A stretch of DNA of 64,000 bases from an uncultured Lachnospira sp. (GTDB lineage Bacteria > Bacillota > Clostridia > Lachnospirales > Lachnospiraceae), in contig CAKRLE010000012.1 in the NCBI GenBank assembly GCA_934359185.1, positions 1 to 64,000 on the forward strand, given 5' to 3'. This document shows positions 7,310-16,630 of the stretch, one piece after another; positions within the stretch are counted from its first letter, which is position 1; each line of letters starts with the position of its first letter. The position numbers and the translations under genes were made by a program. A model generated the notes under the pieces. The model ran no database searches, had not been told where the DNA came from, and saw only the letters and a list, made by a program, of their open reading frames with translations.

Positions 7310-8977
7310 ATGTTTGATTACAGACAGTACAAGAGAGGTTATTTTATGCCACCAGTTCCATGTAATGACTGGGTTAACAAGGACTACATTGATAAGGCAC
7401 CATTATGGTGTTCAGTTGATTTAAGAGATGGCAATCAGGCACTTATTGAACCAATGAATCTTGAAGAAAAGATTGAGTTCTTTAAGATGCTTGTAAAGAT
7501 TGGTTTTAAGCAGATTGAGGTTGGTTTTCCAGCAGCATCTGAGACAGAATACACATTTTTAAGAACTCTTATTGAGAACGATATGATTCCACAGGATGTA
7601 ACAGTACAGGTCCTTACACAGGCAAGAGAGCATATCATCAAGAAGACATTTGAGGCTGTTAAGGGAGCACCTAATGCCATAGTTCATGTATACAATTCAA
7701 CATCAGTTGCACAGCGTGAGCAGGTATTCAGAAAGTCAAAAGAGGAGATTAAGCAGATAGCTATTGATGGTGCCAAGTTGTTAAAGGAGCTCGCAGAATC
7801 AGAGGAAGGTAACTTCTCATTTGAGTATAGCCCAGAGAGTTTTACAGGAACAGAGCCAGAGTATGCGTTAGAGGTATGTAATGCTGTTATTGATATTTGG
7901 GAGCCTACAGCAGATAACAAATGTATCATCAACCTTCCATCTACAGTACAGATGTCACTTCCACATGTATTTGCTTCACAGGTTGAATATTTTGACAAGA
8001 ATCTTCATAACAGAGAAAATGTCCTTATATCAGTTCATCCTCATAATGACAGGGGAACAGGCGTTTCTGATGCGGAGCTTGCGGTACTTGCTGGTGCAGA
8101 CAGAGTTGAGGGAACGTTATTCGGTAATGGAGAGAGAACTGGTAATGTAGATATTGTTACATTAGCCATGAACCTTTATTCACAGGGTGTAGACCCAGAG
8201 CTTGATCTCTCAGACATTCCACATATAGCAGAGACTTATGAGAGACTTACACAGATGACAATAGGTGACAGACAGCCATACTGTGGTAAACTTGTATTCG
8301 CTGCTTTCTCTGGTTCACATCAGGATGCTATCTCCAAGGGAATGCATTACCGAATTGAGAATGATACTAAGCACTGGACAGTACCATATCTTCCAATCAA
8401 TCCAGAGGATGTAGGACGTACATATGATTCGGATGTAATCAGAATTAACAGCCAGTCAGGTAAGGGCGGTGTTGCATACGTTCTTGAGAACAGCTTTGGA
8501 ATGGTAATACCTAAGATGATGAGAGAAGATCTTGGATATGCTGTTAAAGATGTATCAGACGTACAGCACAAAGAGCTTTCGCCAGAAGAGGTCCTTGAGA
8601 TATTTGAGAAGCGTTATAAGAAGTACACACCAGTATTCAAGATTTCAGAGGTACATTTCAAGCAGGAGAATGGTATAACAACAACTGTTACAATCGAGCA
8701 GGATGGTAAGAAAGTTGATGTGGAAGCTGTTGGTAATGGCCGTCTTGATGCTGTAAGTAATGCACTTTCTAAGCATTTTAACAAGCCTTGCGATGTATGC
8801 TGCTATGAGGAGCACACTCTTAACAATAAGGGTTCTGAGTCAAGTGCTATCGCATATGTAGGTATCACAGGTGATGATAACAAGCAGTACTTCGGAGCAG
8901 GTATCGACCATGATATCATCCGCGCATCAATAGATGCCATGGAATCAGCTATGAACAGAAGCCTTTCTTCTAAGTAA
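7310..8977 (+). CDS. leuA: 2-isopropylmalate synthase
   Basis: Condenses acetyl-CoA with 2-oxoisovalerate, the first committed step of leucine synthesis. The HMGL-like TIM barrel carries L-R-D-G-N-Q-A near residue 40, and H-P-H-N-D-R-G-T-G supplies the metal-binding histidines. The C-terminal about 130 residues form the leucine-binding LeuA dimer domain. The 555-residue length and N-terminal P-x-W-C-S-V-D-L-R-D-G match the long yeast/Corynebacterium-type LeuA. TTG GAGG at 7296-7302 selects ATG 7310; an upstream in-frame extension runs through the T-box and is not translated. It is a single-gene transcript; leuB, C and D are not adjacent. Confidence 0.95.
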   Translation: MFDYRQYKRGYFMPPVPCNDWVNKDYIDKAPLWCSVDLRDGNQALIEPMNLEEKIEFFKMLVKIGFKQIEVGFPAASETEYTFLRTLIENDMIPQDVTVQVLTQAREHIIKKTFEAVKGAPNAIVHVYNSTSVAQREQVFRKSKEEIKQIAIDGAKLLKELAESEEGNFSFEYSPESFTGTEPEYALEVCNAVIDIWEPTADNKCIINLPSTVQMSLPHVFASQVEYFDKNLHNRENVLISVHPHNDRGTGVSDAELAVLAGADRVEGTLFGNGERTGNVDIVTLAMNLYSQGVDPELDLSDIPHIAETYERLTQMTIGDRQPYCGKLVFAAFSGSHQDAISKGMHYRIENDTKHWTVPYLPINPEDVGRTYDSDVIRINSQSGKGGVAYVLENSFGMVIPKMMREDLGYAVKDVSDVQHKELSPEEVLEIFEKRYKKYTPVFKISEVHFKQENGITTTVTIEQDGKKVDVEAVGNGRLDAVSNALSKHFNKPCDVCCYEEHTLNNKGSESSAIAYVGITGDDNKQYFGAGIDHDIIRASIDAMESAMNRSLSSK

Positions 8978-8991
8978 TTGTATAATAAGTG

Positions 8992-9037
8992 AACAGCCAG
9001 TGCTGTGGCGGTATTGCCATAGGCTGGCTGTTTTTTT
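8992..9037 (+). terminator. Intrinsic terminator after leuA
   Basis: AACAGCCAG (8992-9000) pairs with CTGGCTGTT (9024-9032), with an inner GGCGGTATTGCC hairpin, followed by seven T (9031-9037). Confidence 0.9.
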
Positions 9038-9131
9038 GCAAAAACACATATTGATGATTTAAAATATTGATGATACAATATATAGTATGTTTTAAAATAG
9101 TAATACAATGCAATAAAAAGGCTGGATATAT

Positions 9132-9701
9132 ATGAAGACAATAATATTAGCATCAGGCTCTCCCAGGAGAAGAGAGCTTCTGTCGCAGATTGGGTTAAAA
9201 TATGTCGTTATGACAAGTGATACAGATGAGACAACCTCTAAAAAGATTCCATATGAGGTTGTTATGGAGCTTTCGTTAAAGAAAGCAAAGGCTGTATATG
9301 ATAAACTGGATGAGCATGCTAAAGATAACAGCATTGTGATTGGTGCAGATACGATAGTAAGTTTCAATGACAGAATACTTTTAAAGCCTAAGTCAGAGCA
9401 GGAGGCATTTGAAACTCTTAAATCATTGTCTGGACAGACACATCAGGTCTATACAGGAGTATCAGTTATATCTTCTGGTGGGATTCATTCGTTCTATGAA
9501 AAGACAGATGTTGAATTTTATAAGCTGAATGATTCTGAGATAAATGAGTACATTGGTACAAAAGATCCGCTGGATAAGGCTGGTTCATATGGAATACAGG
9601 GTATGTTTGCCCGATATGTTAAAAAGATTGACGGGGACTATAATAATGTAGTCGGACTTCCGGCTGGAAGACTGTATCAGGAAATTAAAGAGTTTTTGTA
9701 A
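9132..9701 (+). CDS. maf: Maf family nucleoside triphosphate pyrophosphatase
   Basis: A 189-residue house-cleaning pyrophosphatase that hydrolyses non-canonical or dTTP/UTP-type nucleotides to monophosphates. The Maf signature S-G-S-P-R-R-R-E-L-L lies at residues 8-17, the I-G-A-D-T-I-V catalytic-Asp motif near 74, and K-A-G-S-Y-G-I-Q-G near 155. A weak AAAGG ribosome site precedes the ATG. It is followed after 25 bases by the HAD phosphatase, apparently starting an operon that runs at least to rlmH. Confidence 0.93.
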   Translation: MKTIILASGSPRRRELLSQIGLKYVVMTSDTDETTSKKIPYEVVMELSLKKAKAVYDKLDEHAKDNSIVIGADTIVSFNDRILLKPKSEQEAFETLKSLSGQTHQVYTGVSVISSGGIHSFYEKTDVEFYKLNDSEINEYIGTKDPLDKAGSYGIQGMFARYVKKIDGDYNNVVGLPAGRLYQEIKEFL

Positions 9702-9726
9702 TTGGATATATTGTAAAGAGGAATGT

Positions 9727-10515
9727 ATGATTAAATTAATAGCAAGCGATTTAGATGGGACAATTCTTCGTAACGGCGCACAGAGTGTTGATGATTCACT
9801 TATTGATGTTGTAAGAAAGCTTATAGCAGAAGGTGTTATATTTGCGCCAGCGAGCGGCAGGCAGGTAGAAAGCCTTAGAATGTTGTTTGCACCTGTTGCA
9901 GATGAGCTTATGTATATAGCGGAGAATGGGGCTTTAGTTAAATATAAAGATAAGACAATTGTGAAGACACCGATGGATTATAACCTTGCAATGGATATAA
10001 TTGAGGATGTCAATAAGATTCCATCCTGTGAGGTACTTGTATCAGGCGAGAAATATGCCTATATATCTCCTAAGAGTGAGGAGTATCTTAACAGGATGAC
10101 CAAGGTTGTCAAATATAAGGCAAAGGTGATTCGGGATTTCAGGGAAATCAATGAAGATATATTAAAGGTTGCAATCTGTGATTTGTCAGGTATAGATAAC
10201 TCTAAAGATTATCTTATATCTACATGGGGAGATAAGGCTGCCGCTACTGTATCAGGAAGCCAGTACCTTGATTACATGGATAAGAGAGTTAACAAAGGCA
10301 GTGCCTTGAAAAAGGTTATGGAATATCTGGGCGTTAAAACAGATGAATGCATGGCATTCGGGGATAATTATAATGACTGCGAGATGCTTGGCAGCGTGTA
10401 CCATTCATATGTTATGGACACAGCAGCAGATGATGTAAAAAGACACGGAAGATTTGAGACAGACAGTGTTGAAAAAGTATTAATTAATCTGGAGGAATAT
10501 AATAATGAACGATAA
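9727..10515 (+). CDS. Cof-type HAD superfamily phosphatase
   Basis: A 262-residue HAD hydrolase of the Cof/IIB type that probably dephosphorylates a small sugar or cofactor phosphate. Motif I is D-L-D-G-T (residues 8-12), motif II P-A-S-G-R, and motif IV G-D-N-Y-N-D near 217-222, with the IIB cap between. AAAGAGG lies just upstream of ATG 9727. Its end overlaps the next gene by 11 bases, so the two are translationally coupled. The substrate cannot be assigned. Confidence 0.9.
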   Translation: MIKLIASDLDGTILRNGAQSVDDSLIDVVRKLIAEGVIFAPASGRQVESLRMLFAPVADELMYIAENGALVKYKDKTIVKTPMDYNLAMDIIEDVNKIPSCEVLVSGEKYAYISPKSEEYLNRMTKVVKYKAKVIRDFREINEDILKVAICDLSGIDNSKDYLISTWGDKAAATVSGSQYLDYMDKRVNKGSALKKVMEYLGVKTDECMAFGDNYNDCEMLGSVYHSYVMDTAADDVKRHGRFETDSVEKVLINLEEYNNER

Positions 10516-10771
10516 TGAATTATTAGAATGTGCAAAGGTATTTTTAAGAGACCAGGAGAAGCTATTTGATGAACCCGTAGCAGAGACAATAGATGAGGCA
10601 AAGGAATTCCTTGAGGACTGCTTTGCACAGTGCTTTGATGACATATCAATGGTGCGCGAGTATCTTGAGGAAGAAGGCATGGATGTTGATTCGCTTTCAG
10701 ATGAAGAGCTTGAAGATGAATTAGAAGTATTCAAATTAGATGATGGCAGATATTTCGTGGTGGAAGGCTGA
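10505..10771 (+). CDS. Small acidic protein of unknown function
   Basis: An 88-residue, strongly acidic, mostly helical protein (E/D-rich, ending in a F-K-L-D-D-G-R-Y-F-V-V strand pair). No family was recognised. It is supported as a gene by GGAGG inside the preceding CDS at 10491-10495, an 11-base overlap with the HAD gene, and an ATGA overlap with rlmH. It may be a nucleic-acid-mimic-like or regulatory protein, but nothing visible proves that. Confidence 0.75.
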   Translation: MNDNELLECAKVFLRDQEKLFDEPVAETIDEAKEFLEDCFAQCFDDISMVREYLEEEGMDVDSLSDEELEDELEVFKLDDGRYFVVEG

Positions 10772-11250
10772 TGAAGATTCGTATAATATGCGTTGGCAAG
10801 ATAAAAGAGAATTTCTATGTCAAAGCCGTTGAGGAATATTCAAAGAGACTTTCAAGATACTGCAAGTTGGAGATAGTTGAACTTCAGGATGAAAAGACAC
10901 CGGATAATGCAAGTGACATTGTCAATGTACAGATAAAAGATAAAGAGGGAAAAAGAATCCTGCAGGCTATACAGGATTCAGACTATGTGTGTGCTCTTGC
11001 AATAGAAGGAAAGATGCTTGATTCAGTTGGACTGTCAGAATGTATAGACAGGTTAGGAATTGATGGGCACAGCAGCATTGCATTCGTTATAGGCGGTTCG
11101 CTAGGACTTGCACAGGAAGTGTTAGCAAGAGCAGATATGAGGCTTAGCTTTTCTAAGATGACATTTCCACACCAGCTTATGAGAGTGATACTGTTAGAGC
11201 AGATTTACAGGGCATATAGGATTATGAAGAATGAACCTTACCACAAATAA
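10771..11250 (+). CDS. rlmH: 23S rRNA (pseudouridine1915-N3)-methyltransferase RlmH
   Basis: A SPOUT-class methyltransferase of 159 residues, the normal family size. It methylates pseudouridine 1915 in helix 69 of 23S rRNA on 70S ribosomes using S-adenosylmethionine. The knot region F-V-I-G-G-S-L-G-L and the C-terminal S-F-S-K-M-T-F-P-H-Q-L-M-R-V-I-L-L-E-Q-I-Y-R-A signature are complete. The ATG shares bases with the TGA of the upstream small gene. Confidence 0.96.
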   Translation: MKIRIICVGKIKENFYVKAVEEYSKRLSRYCKLEIVELQDEKTPDNASDIVNVQIKDKEGKRILQAIQDSDYVCALAIEGKMLDSVGLSECIDRLGIDGHSSIAFVIGGSLGLAQEVLARADMRLSFSKMTFPHQLMRVILLEQIYRAYRIMKNEPYHK

Positions 11251-11266
11251 TAGATAGGAGAGTTGT

Positions 11267-12259
11267 ATGAGAAAACAGAGAAAGACAGAGATTACAATTA
11301 TTGCGGTCGTTGTTGTTGTGGCATTACTTATTATCGGATATATGAAGTTTTTTAATGGAAAGTTTATATATATTTCAACTGGAATGAAAAAGACTGAGTT
11401 CTGCAAGGTCGGCAGCATGAAGGCTGATATGTGTGAGGCAGATATACTGCTTTCAGATGCTAGAAAGGAATACGAGAAATTATTCGGAACAGATATATGG
11501 AGCCAGTCAATTGGTAATGTGACATTTGATGATTATGTTAAAGAGCAGGTTAAAGCCAAGCTTGAAAGAATATACTGCATGAATCTGCTTGCGAAAGAAA
11601 AGGGAACAGCACTGTCAAGAACACAGAAAGAAGGTGTAAGCAATGCTGTTGATGCATTCTATTCATCTTTGACACAGGATCAGATTAATAATCATTTAAT
11701 AACAAAGGATAAGCTTACCAATATGTTTACAGCATTTGCGGTAGCTGAGAATCTCTATAGTGACATGACATCATCAGAGAATGTTGAGGTCAGCTATGAT
11801 GATGCAAGAGTTATAAGGATCCAGTATATCTGTACAGATAATGAGGAAGATATCAAAAAGGCACAGGAACGTATAGCTAAGGATGAGGTATTCTATGTCG
11901 TGGCAAAGGATTACAATCCAGATGAGTATGAAAGAGAATGTAGAAGAGGTGAGCTTGATACAGCTTTTGAGGAGGCTGCATATAATCTTGCAACAGGTGA
12001 AGTGAGTGATATTATCAAGGCTGATGGTAAATACTACATAATCAAGTGCAGCAGTGATAATGACAAATCGAAGACTGAGGCTAACAAGTCTTCAATGGAA
12101 GAAAAGAAACGTCTTGAACTTTTCAATAATACCTTTGAAAAATACGAGAAGCAGCAATATGTAGAGATTAATGAGAGCGTATGGAAGTTAAAGAAGACAT
12201 CAAAGGCTGATATGTTTGATGTGAATTTTGAGGATGTATATAATCAGTATCTGAAATAA
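11267..12259 (+). CDS. Membrane-anchored parvulin-type peptidyl-prolyl isomerase (PrsA/SurA-like)
   Basis: A 330-residue protein with one N-terminal membrane anchor (residues about 8-29) and no lipobox. A SurA/PrsA-like helical N domain (about 45-175) is followed by a PpiC rotamase domain (about 180-260) with the conserved R-G-E-L-D, F-E-E-A-A-Y-N-L-A-T-G-E-V-S motif. It probably folds exported proteins outside the membrane. AGGAGAG before the ATG supports the start. It sits between rlmH and the topoisomerase pair, 26 bases before the latter. Confidence 0.82.
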   Translation: MRKQRKTEITIIAVVVVVALLIIGYMKFFNGKFIYISTGMKKTEFCKVGSMKADMCEADILLSDARKEYEKLFGTDIWSQSIGNVTFDDYVKEQVKAKLERIYCMNLLAKEKGTALSRTQKEGVSNAVDAFYSSLTQDQINNHLITKDKLTNMFTAFAVAENLYSDMTSSENVEVSYDDARVIRIQYICTDNEEDIKKAQERIAKDEVFYVVAKDYNPDEYERECRRGELDTAFEEAAYNLATGEVSDIIKADGKYYIIKCSSDNDKSKTEANKSSMEEKKRLELFNNTFEKYEKQQYVEINESVWKLKKTSKADMFDVNFEDVYNQYLK

Positions 12260-12285
12260 TACAGGTTTAACGGGAGAGTATTAAA

Positions 12286-14232
12286 ATGTCTAAACAAAAT
12301 TATGATGCTAACAGTATATCAATTCTGGAAGGTCTTGAAGCGGTAAGAATGCGTCCGGGAATGTATATCGGAAGTGTTGGGACTAAAGGACTTAACCATC
12401 TTATATATGAGATTGCAGATAACGCTGTAGATGAGCATCTTGCTGGATATTGTGACAAAATCCATGTGACACTCAATGATGACGGCTCTGCGACAATCAA
12501 AGATAATGGACGAGGAATTCCGGTTGGAATCCATCCAAAGGCAGGAATACCGGCAGTTGAAGTTGTATTTACAGTGCTTCATGCCGGTGGTAAATTCGGT
12601 GATGGTGGATATAAGATATCTGGTGGACTTCACGGTGTAGGTGCTTCAGTCGTCAATGCACTGTCAGTATGGCTTGAAGTTGAGATAAGAATTGATGGTA
12701 TTGTATATCACCAGAGATATGAGAGAGGCAAGGCATGTGCACCACTTGAGAAGGTTGGCACATGCAGAAAGAATGATACAGGTACAACAGTAACATTTCT
12801 GCCAGATGGGGAGATATTTGAGAAGACAAGATTCAAGGGCGATGCGATTAAGAGCCGTCTGCATGAGACAGCATATCTTAACCCGGGGCTTACTATATAT
12901 TATGAAGATAAGCGTTCTGGAAGCGAGGAGAGTGAAGAGTTCTCAGAGCCAGATGGTATCAGGGCTTATGTAAAGGAGCTTAACAGCGGCAAGGAGACTG
13001 TCACAGACATAATATATTTCAAAAAGAGTGAAGATGGAATAGAGGTTGAGTGTGCATTCCAGTATGTCAATGAGTTCGAGGAGAATATTCTGGGGTTCTG
13101 TAATAACATATATACACAGGAAGGCGGAACACACATAACAGGCTTTAAGTCGAAATTTACAATGGTTATCAACCAGTATGCCAGAGAGCTTGGCATATTA
13201 AAGGATAAAGATGCCAATTTCACAGGGCTTGATGTAAGAAATGGTATGACGGCGATAGTTGCTGTGAAGCACCCTGAACCAAGATTTGAGGGACAGACAA
13301 AGACAAAGCTTGATAACCCGGATGCGGGAACTGTTGTAAGTGCAGTGACTAATGATGAAGTCCAGATGTATTTTGACAGGAATCTTGAGCAGTTAAAGGC
13401 GGTTATCGCATGTGCGGAGAAGTCTGCCAAGATAAGAAAGGCGGAGGAGAAGGCCAAGACCAATCTTCTCAGCAAGCCTAAGTTTTCGATTGATTCTAAT
13501 GGAAAGCTTGCTAACTGTGAGAGCAGGGATGCATCTGAGTGTGAGGTATTCATAGTAGAGGGAGATTCCGCTGGTGGTTCAGCCAAGACTGCCAGAAACA
13601 GAAGAACCCAGGCGATACTTCCTATCAGAGGTAAGATACTTAATGTTGAGAAAGCAAGTATAGACAAGGTGCTTGCCAATGCCGAGATTAAGACAATGAT
13701 TAATTCATTTGGCTGTGGCTTCCTTGAAGGATATGGCAATGATTTTGATATATCGAAGTTAAGATACGATAAGATTATTATCATGACTGATGCCGATGTT
13801 GATGGAGCACATATTGATACACTGCTTCTTACATTTTTCTATAGATTCATGCCAGAGCTTATCAATCAGGGACATGTGTATATCGCAACACCACCTCTGT
13901 ACAAGGCAGAATTGAAAAAATCGGACAAGCAGGGCAAAGGTGGTAAAAAGGGTGACAGCGTGTATCTGTATGATGACAAGGCATTAGAAAAATACAGACA
14001 GTCACATGCATCTGGTACATTCACACTGCAAAGATATAAGGGACTTGGAGAGATGGATCCTGAACAGTTGTGGGAGACAACACTTAATCCAGAGACAAGA
14101 ATCCTAAAGCAGGTGGAGATTGAGGATGCCAGAATGGCAACAGAGGTAACAGCACTTCTTATGGGAAGTGACGTGCCACCTAGAAGAGAATTCATATATG
14201 CTCATGCTAATGAAGCTGAGATAGATGCCTGA
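12286..14232 (+). CDS. Type IIA DNA topoisomerase subunit B (GyrB/ParE-like)
   Basis: A 648-residue ATPase subunit. The GHKL ATP site has E-I-A-D-N-A-V-D-E, D-N-G-R-G-I-P and G-G-L-H-G-V-G-A-S; the QTK loop is E-G-Q-T-K-T-K-L; the TOPRIM domain has E-G-D-S-A-G-G-S-A, I-R-G-K-I-L-N-V-E and D-A-D-V-D-G-A-H-I. No insertion is seen. It pairs with the A subunit 64 bases downstream. Since the partner lacks a GyrA box, the pair may be topoisomerase IV or a second type IIA enzyme instead of the housekeeping gyrase near dnaA. GGGAGAG lies before the ATG. Confidence 0.93.
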   Translation: MSKQNYDANSISILEGLEAVRMRPGMYIGSVGTKGLNHLIYEIADNAVDEHLAGYCDKIHVTLNDDGSATIKDNGRGIPVGIHPKAGIPAVEVVFTVLHAGGKFGDGGYKISGGLHGVGASVVNALSVWLEVEIRIDGIVYHQRYERGKACAPLEKVGTCRKNDTGTTVTFLPDGEIFEKTRFKGDAIKSRLHETAYLNPGLTIYYEDKRSGSEESEEFSEPDGIRAYVKELNSGKETVTDIIYFKKSEDGIEVECAFQYVNEFEENILGFCNNIYTQEGGTHITGFKSKFTMVINQYARELGILKDKDANFTGLDVRNGMTAIVAVKHPEPRFEGQTKTKLDNPDAGTVVSAVTNDEVQMYFDRNLEQLKAVIACAEKSAKIRKAEEKAKTNLLSKPKFSIDSNGKLANCESRDASECEVFIVEGDSAGGSAKTARNRRTQAILPIRGKILNVEKASIDKVLANAEIKTMINSFGCGFLEGYGNDFDISKLRYDKIIIMTDADVDGAHIDTLLLTFFYRFMPELINQGHVYIATPPLYKAELKKSDKQGKGGKKGDSVYLYDDKALEKYRQSHASGTFTLQRYKGLGEMDPEQLWETTLNPETRILKQVEIEDARMATEVTALLMGSDVPPRREFIYAHANEAEIDA

Positions 14233-14296
14233 TGGGATGTCAGGAATGCAGACATCCTGATATAAAGTATAGATAGATTTGAGAATGGAGATAAAG

Positions 14297-16609
14297 ATGG
14301 CTGAGAATATTGTTAAAACTGAGTATTCAGAGCTTATGCAGAAATCCTTCATTGACTATTCAATGAGTGTAATAACTGCAAGAGCCCTGCCAGACGTCAG
14401 AGATGGTCTTAAGCCGGTACAGAGACGAGTCCTGTATGCGATGGATCAGCTTGGACTTAATTATGACAAGCCTCACAGAAAATCTGCGCGTATTGTCGGT
14501 GATGCAATGGGTAAGTATCATCCACATGGCGACAGTTCAATATATGAGACACTCGTTGTTATGTCACAGGATTTCAAGAAAGGAATGGCTCTTGTCGATG
14601 GACATGGTAACTTCGGCTCAATAGAAGGTGACGGAGCAGCCGCCATGCGATATACAGAGGCCAAGCTTAAAAAGTTCACACAGGACGTATATCTTGCTGA
14701 CCTCGATAAAAATGTTGTTGATTTTGTGCCTAACTTTGATGAGACAGAAAAGGAGCCAGAAGTTCTTCCTGTAAGAGTACCTAACTTACTTGTCAATGGT
14801 GCTGATGGTATTGCTGTCGGAATGACAACTAATATTCCTACACATAATCTCGGCGAGGTTGTCGATGCTGTGTGTGCATATATGGATAATGAGGATATAA
14901 CAACCAAGGAACTGCTTGAATATATGCCAGGCCCGGATTTTCCGACAGGTGGAATAGTTATTAATAAGTCTGAGCTTGAGAATATATATGAGTGTGGAAT
15001 GGGCAAGATAAAGATACGCGGCAAGGTTGATTTCGAGCCAGCGGCTAAGAAGGGTGACAAGGATAAGCTTGTAATAAGCCAGATTCCATATACAATGATA
15101 GGTGCTAATATCGGTAAATTCATATCAGATGTAGTAGACCTTGTAGAATCCAAGAAGACTACAGATATAACAGATGTGTCTAACGAATCATCTAAAGAGG
15201 GAATAAGAATTGTCCTTGAATTAAAGAAGAATACAGATGTTGAGAATCTTAAAAATCTCCTGTTCAAGAAGACTAAGCTTGAAGACACATTTGGCGTTAA
15301 CATGCTTGCAATTGTCAATGGAAGACCAGAGACATTAGGACTTAAAGCTATTATTAAGCATCATATTGATTTCCAGTTCGAGCTTGCGACAAGAAGGTAT
15401 ACAACACTGCTTAACAAGGAGCTTGCCAATAAGGAGATTAAGGAAGGCCTTATAAGAGCATGTGATATAATTGACCTTATTATAGAGATATTAAGAGGAA
15501 GTTCTAATCTTAAGATGGCAAAAGAGTGCCTTATCAATGGTGTGACAGATGAGATTAAGTTTAAGAGCGAGGCTTCTAAGAAGGCTGCATCAAAGCTTGA
15601 TTTTACTGAAAGACAGGCATCTGCCATATTAGAGATGAGACTCTATAAGCTTATCGGTCTTGAGATTCTTGCACTTCAGAAAGAATACGATGAGTGCTTA
15701 AAGAAAATCGCAGAGTATGAGAAGCTTCTTGGAAGCAGAAATGCTATGGCAAAGGTTATCAAAGCTGACCTTCTAAAGATTAAGAAGGAATACAGTGTGC
15801 CAAGAAGAACAGCTATAGAGGATGCCGAGGCGGCAGTTTTCGTAGAGAAAGAGATTCCGGTTCAGGAAGTTATGTTTATCATGGACAGATTCGGCTATGC
15901 CAAGACTATCGATATGGCGGCATACGAGCGTAATAAAGAGGCTGTCCACAGTGAATACAAATATATATTCTCATGCATGAATGATGGCAAGATATGTATA
16001 TTCACAGATAATGGACTTCTTCACCAGATTAAGATTAAGGATATACCATTCAGCACACGTTTCAGGGATAAAGGCGTTCCTATAGATAATCTTGGTAATT
16101 ATGACAGCAGTGGAGAGTATATTGTATATATGTGTCCATTTGAGCGGATAAAAGGTCAGAAGCTGTTGTTTACAACAAGCCAGGGAATGATGAAGATAGT
16201 TGAAGCTGATGAGTTTGATGTTGCCAAGAAGACTGTTGCTGCGACTAAGCTTTCAGATGACGATAAGGTTATAAGTATCGTAGAGACAGATGTGAGGGTT
16301 GAAGCATACTCTAAGTTTAACTATGATGGAAGCGTTGTTGAAGTTGAGGAAGTAATCAGCGATAAAAATGTTATATTACAGACGAATACAGGTGTATTCT
16401 TAAAGTTCCCACTTACAGATGTTCCTATGAAGAAGAAATCCGCAGTAGGTGTGCGCGGAATCAAATTATCAAAGGATGATTACGTGGAAGATGTGTTCCT
16501 GCTCGGACAGAATGATGAATTATCTATGGAGTATAAGGGCAAGATGATTGATTTTGGAAAGATGAAACTTGCTCACAGAGATACCAAGGGAACTAAGGTA
16601 AGAGTATAA
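14297..16609 (+). CDS. Type IIA DNA topoisomerase subunit A (GyrA/ParC-like)
   Basis: A 770-residue DNA-cleaving subunit. The N-terminal breakage-reunion domain has R-A-L-P-D-V-R-D-G-L-K-P-V-Q-R-R, the quinolone region H-P-H-G-D-S-S-I-Y-E, and A-A-A-M-R-Y-T-E with the catalytic Tyr. Ser and Glu occupy the usual resistance positions (E. coli 83 and 87), the susceptible-type residues. The C-terminal beta-pinwheel region (about 515-765) has no recognisable QRRGGKG GyrA box. ATG 14297 is chosen because GGAG lies six bases before it; an upstream TTG at 14279 lacks this. A short TCAGGA/TCCTGA hairpin (14240-14260) lies in the gap after the B subunit. Confidence 0.9.
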   Translation: MAENIVKTEYSELMQKSFIDYSMSVITARALPDVRDGLKPVQRRVLYAMDQLGLNYDKPHRKSARIVGDAMGKYHPHGDSSIYETLVVMSQDFKKGMALVDGHGNFGSIEGDGAAAMRYTEAKLKKFTQDVYLADLDKNVVDFVPNFDETEKEPEVLPVRVPNLLVNGADGIAVGMTTNIPTHNLGEVVDAVCAYMDNEDITTKELLEYMPGPDFPTGGIVINKSELENIYECGMGKIKIRGKVDFEPAAKKGDKDKLVISQIPYTMIGANIGKFISDVVDLVESKKTTDITDVSNESSKEGIRIVLELKKNTDVENLKNLLFKKTKLEDTFGVNMLAIVNGRPETLGLKAIIKHHIDFQFELATRRYTTLLNKELANKEIKEGLIRACDIIDLIIEILRGSSNLKMAKECLINGVTDEIKFKSEASKKAASKLDFTERQASAILEMRLYKLIGLEILALQKEYDECLKKIAEYEKLLGSRNAMAKVIKADLLKIKKEYSVPRRTAIEDAEAAVFVEKEIPVQEVMFIMDRFGYAKTIDMAAYERNKEAVHSEYKYIFSCMNDGKICIFTDNGLLHQIKIKDIPFSTRFRDKGVPIDNLGNYDSSGEYIVYMCPFERIKGQKLLFTTSQGMMKIVEADEFDVAKKTVAATKLSDDDKVISIVETDVRVEAYSKFNYDGSVVEVEEVISDKNVILQTNTGVFLKFPLTDVPMKKKSAVGVRGIKLSKDDYVEDVFLLGQNDELSMEYKGKMIDFGKMKLAHRDTKGTKVRV

Positions 16610-16630
16610 TTAGAAGTAAGGTGATATACG

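Noticed and set aside
12966..13784. Long minus-strand open frame opposite the topoisomerase B gene
   Set aside because: It is hydrophobic, without a ribosome site, and mirrors codon choice of the clear gene on the plus strand; the same holds for 14518-15318 and 43907-44590.
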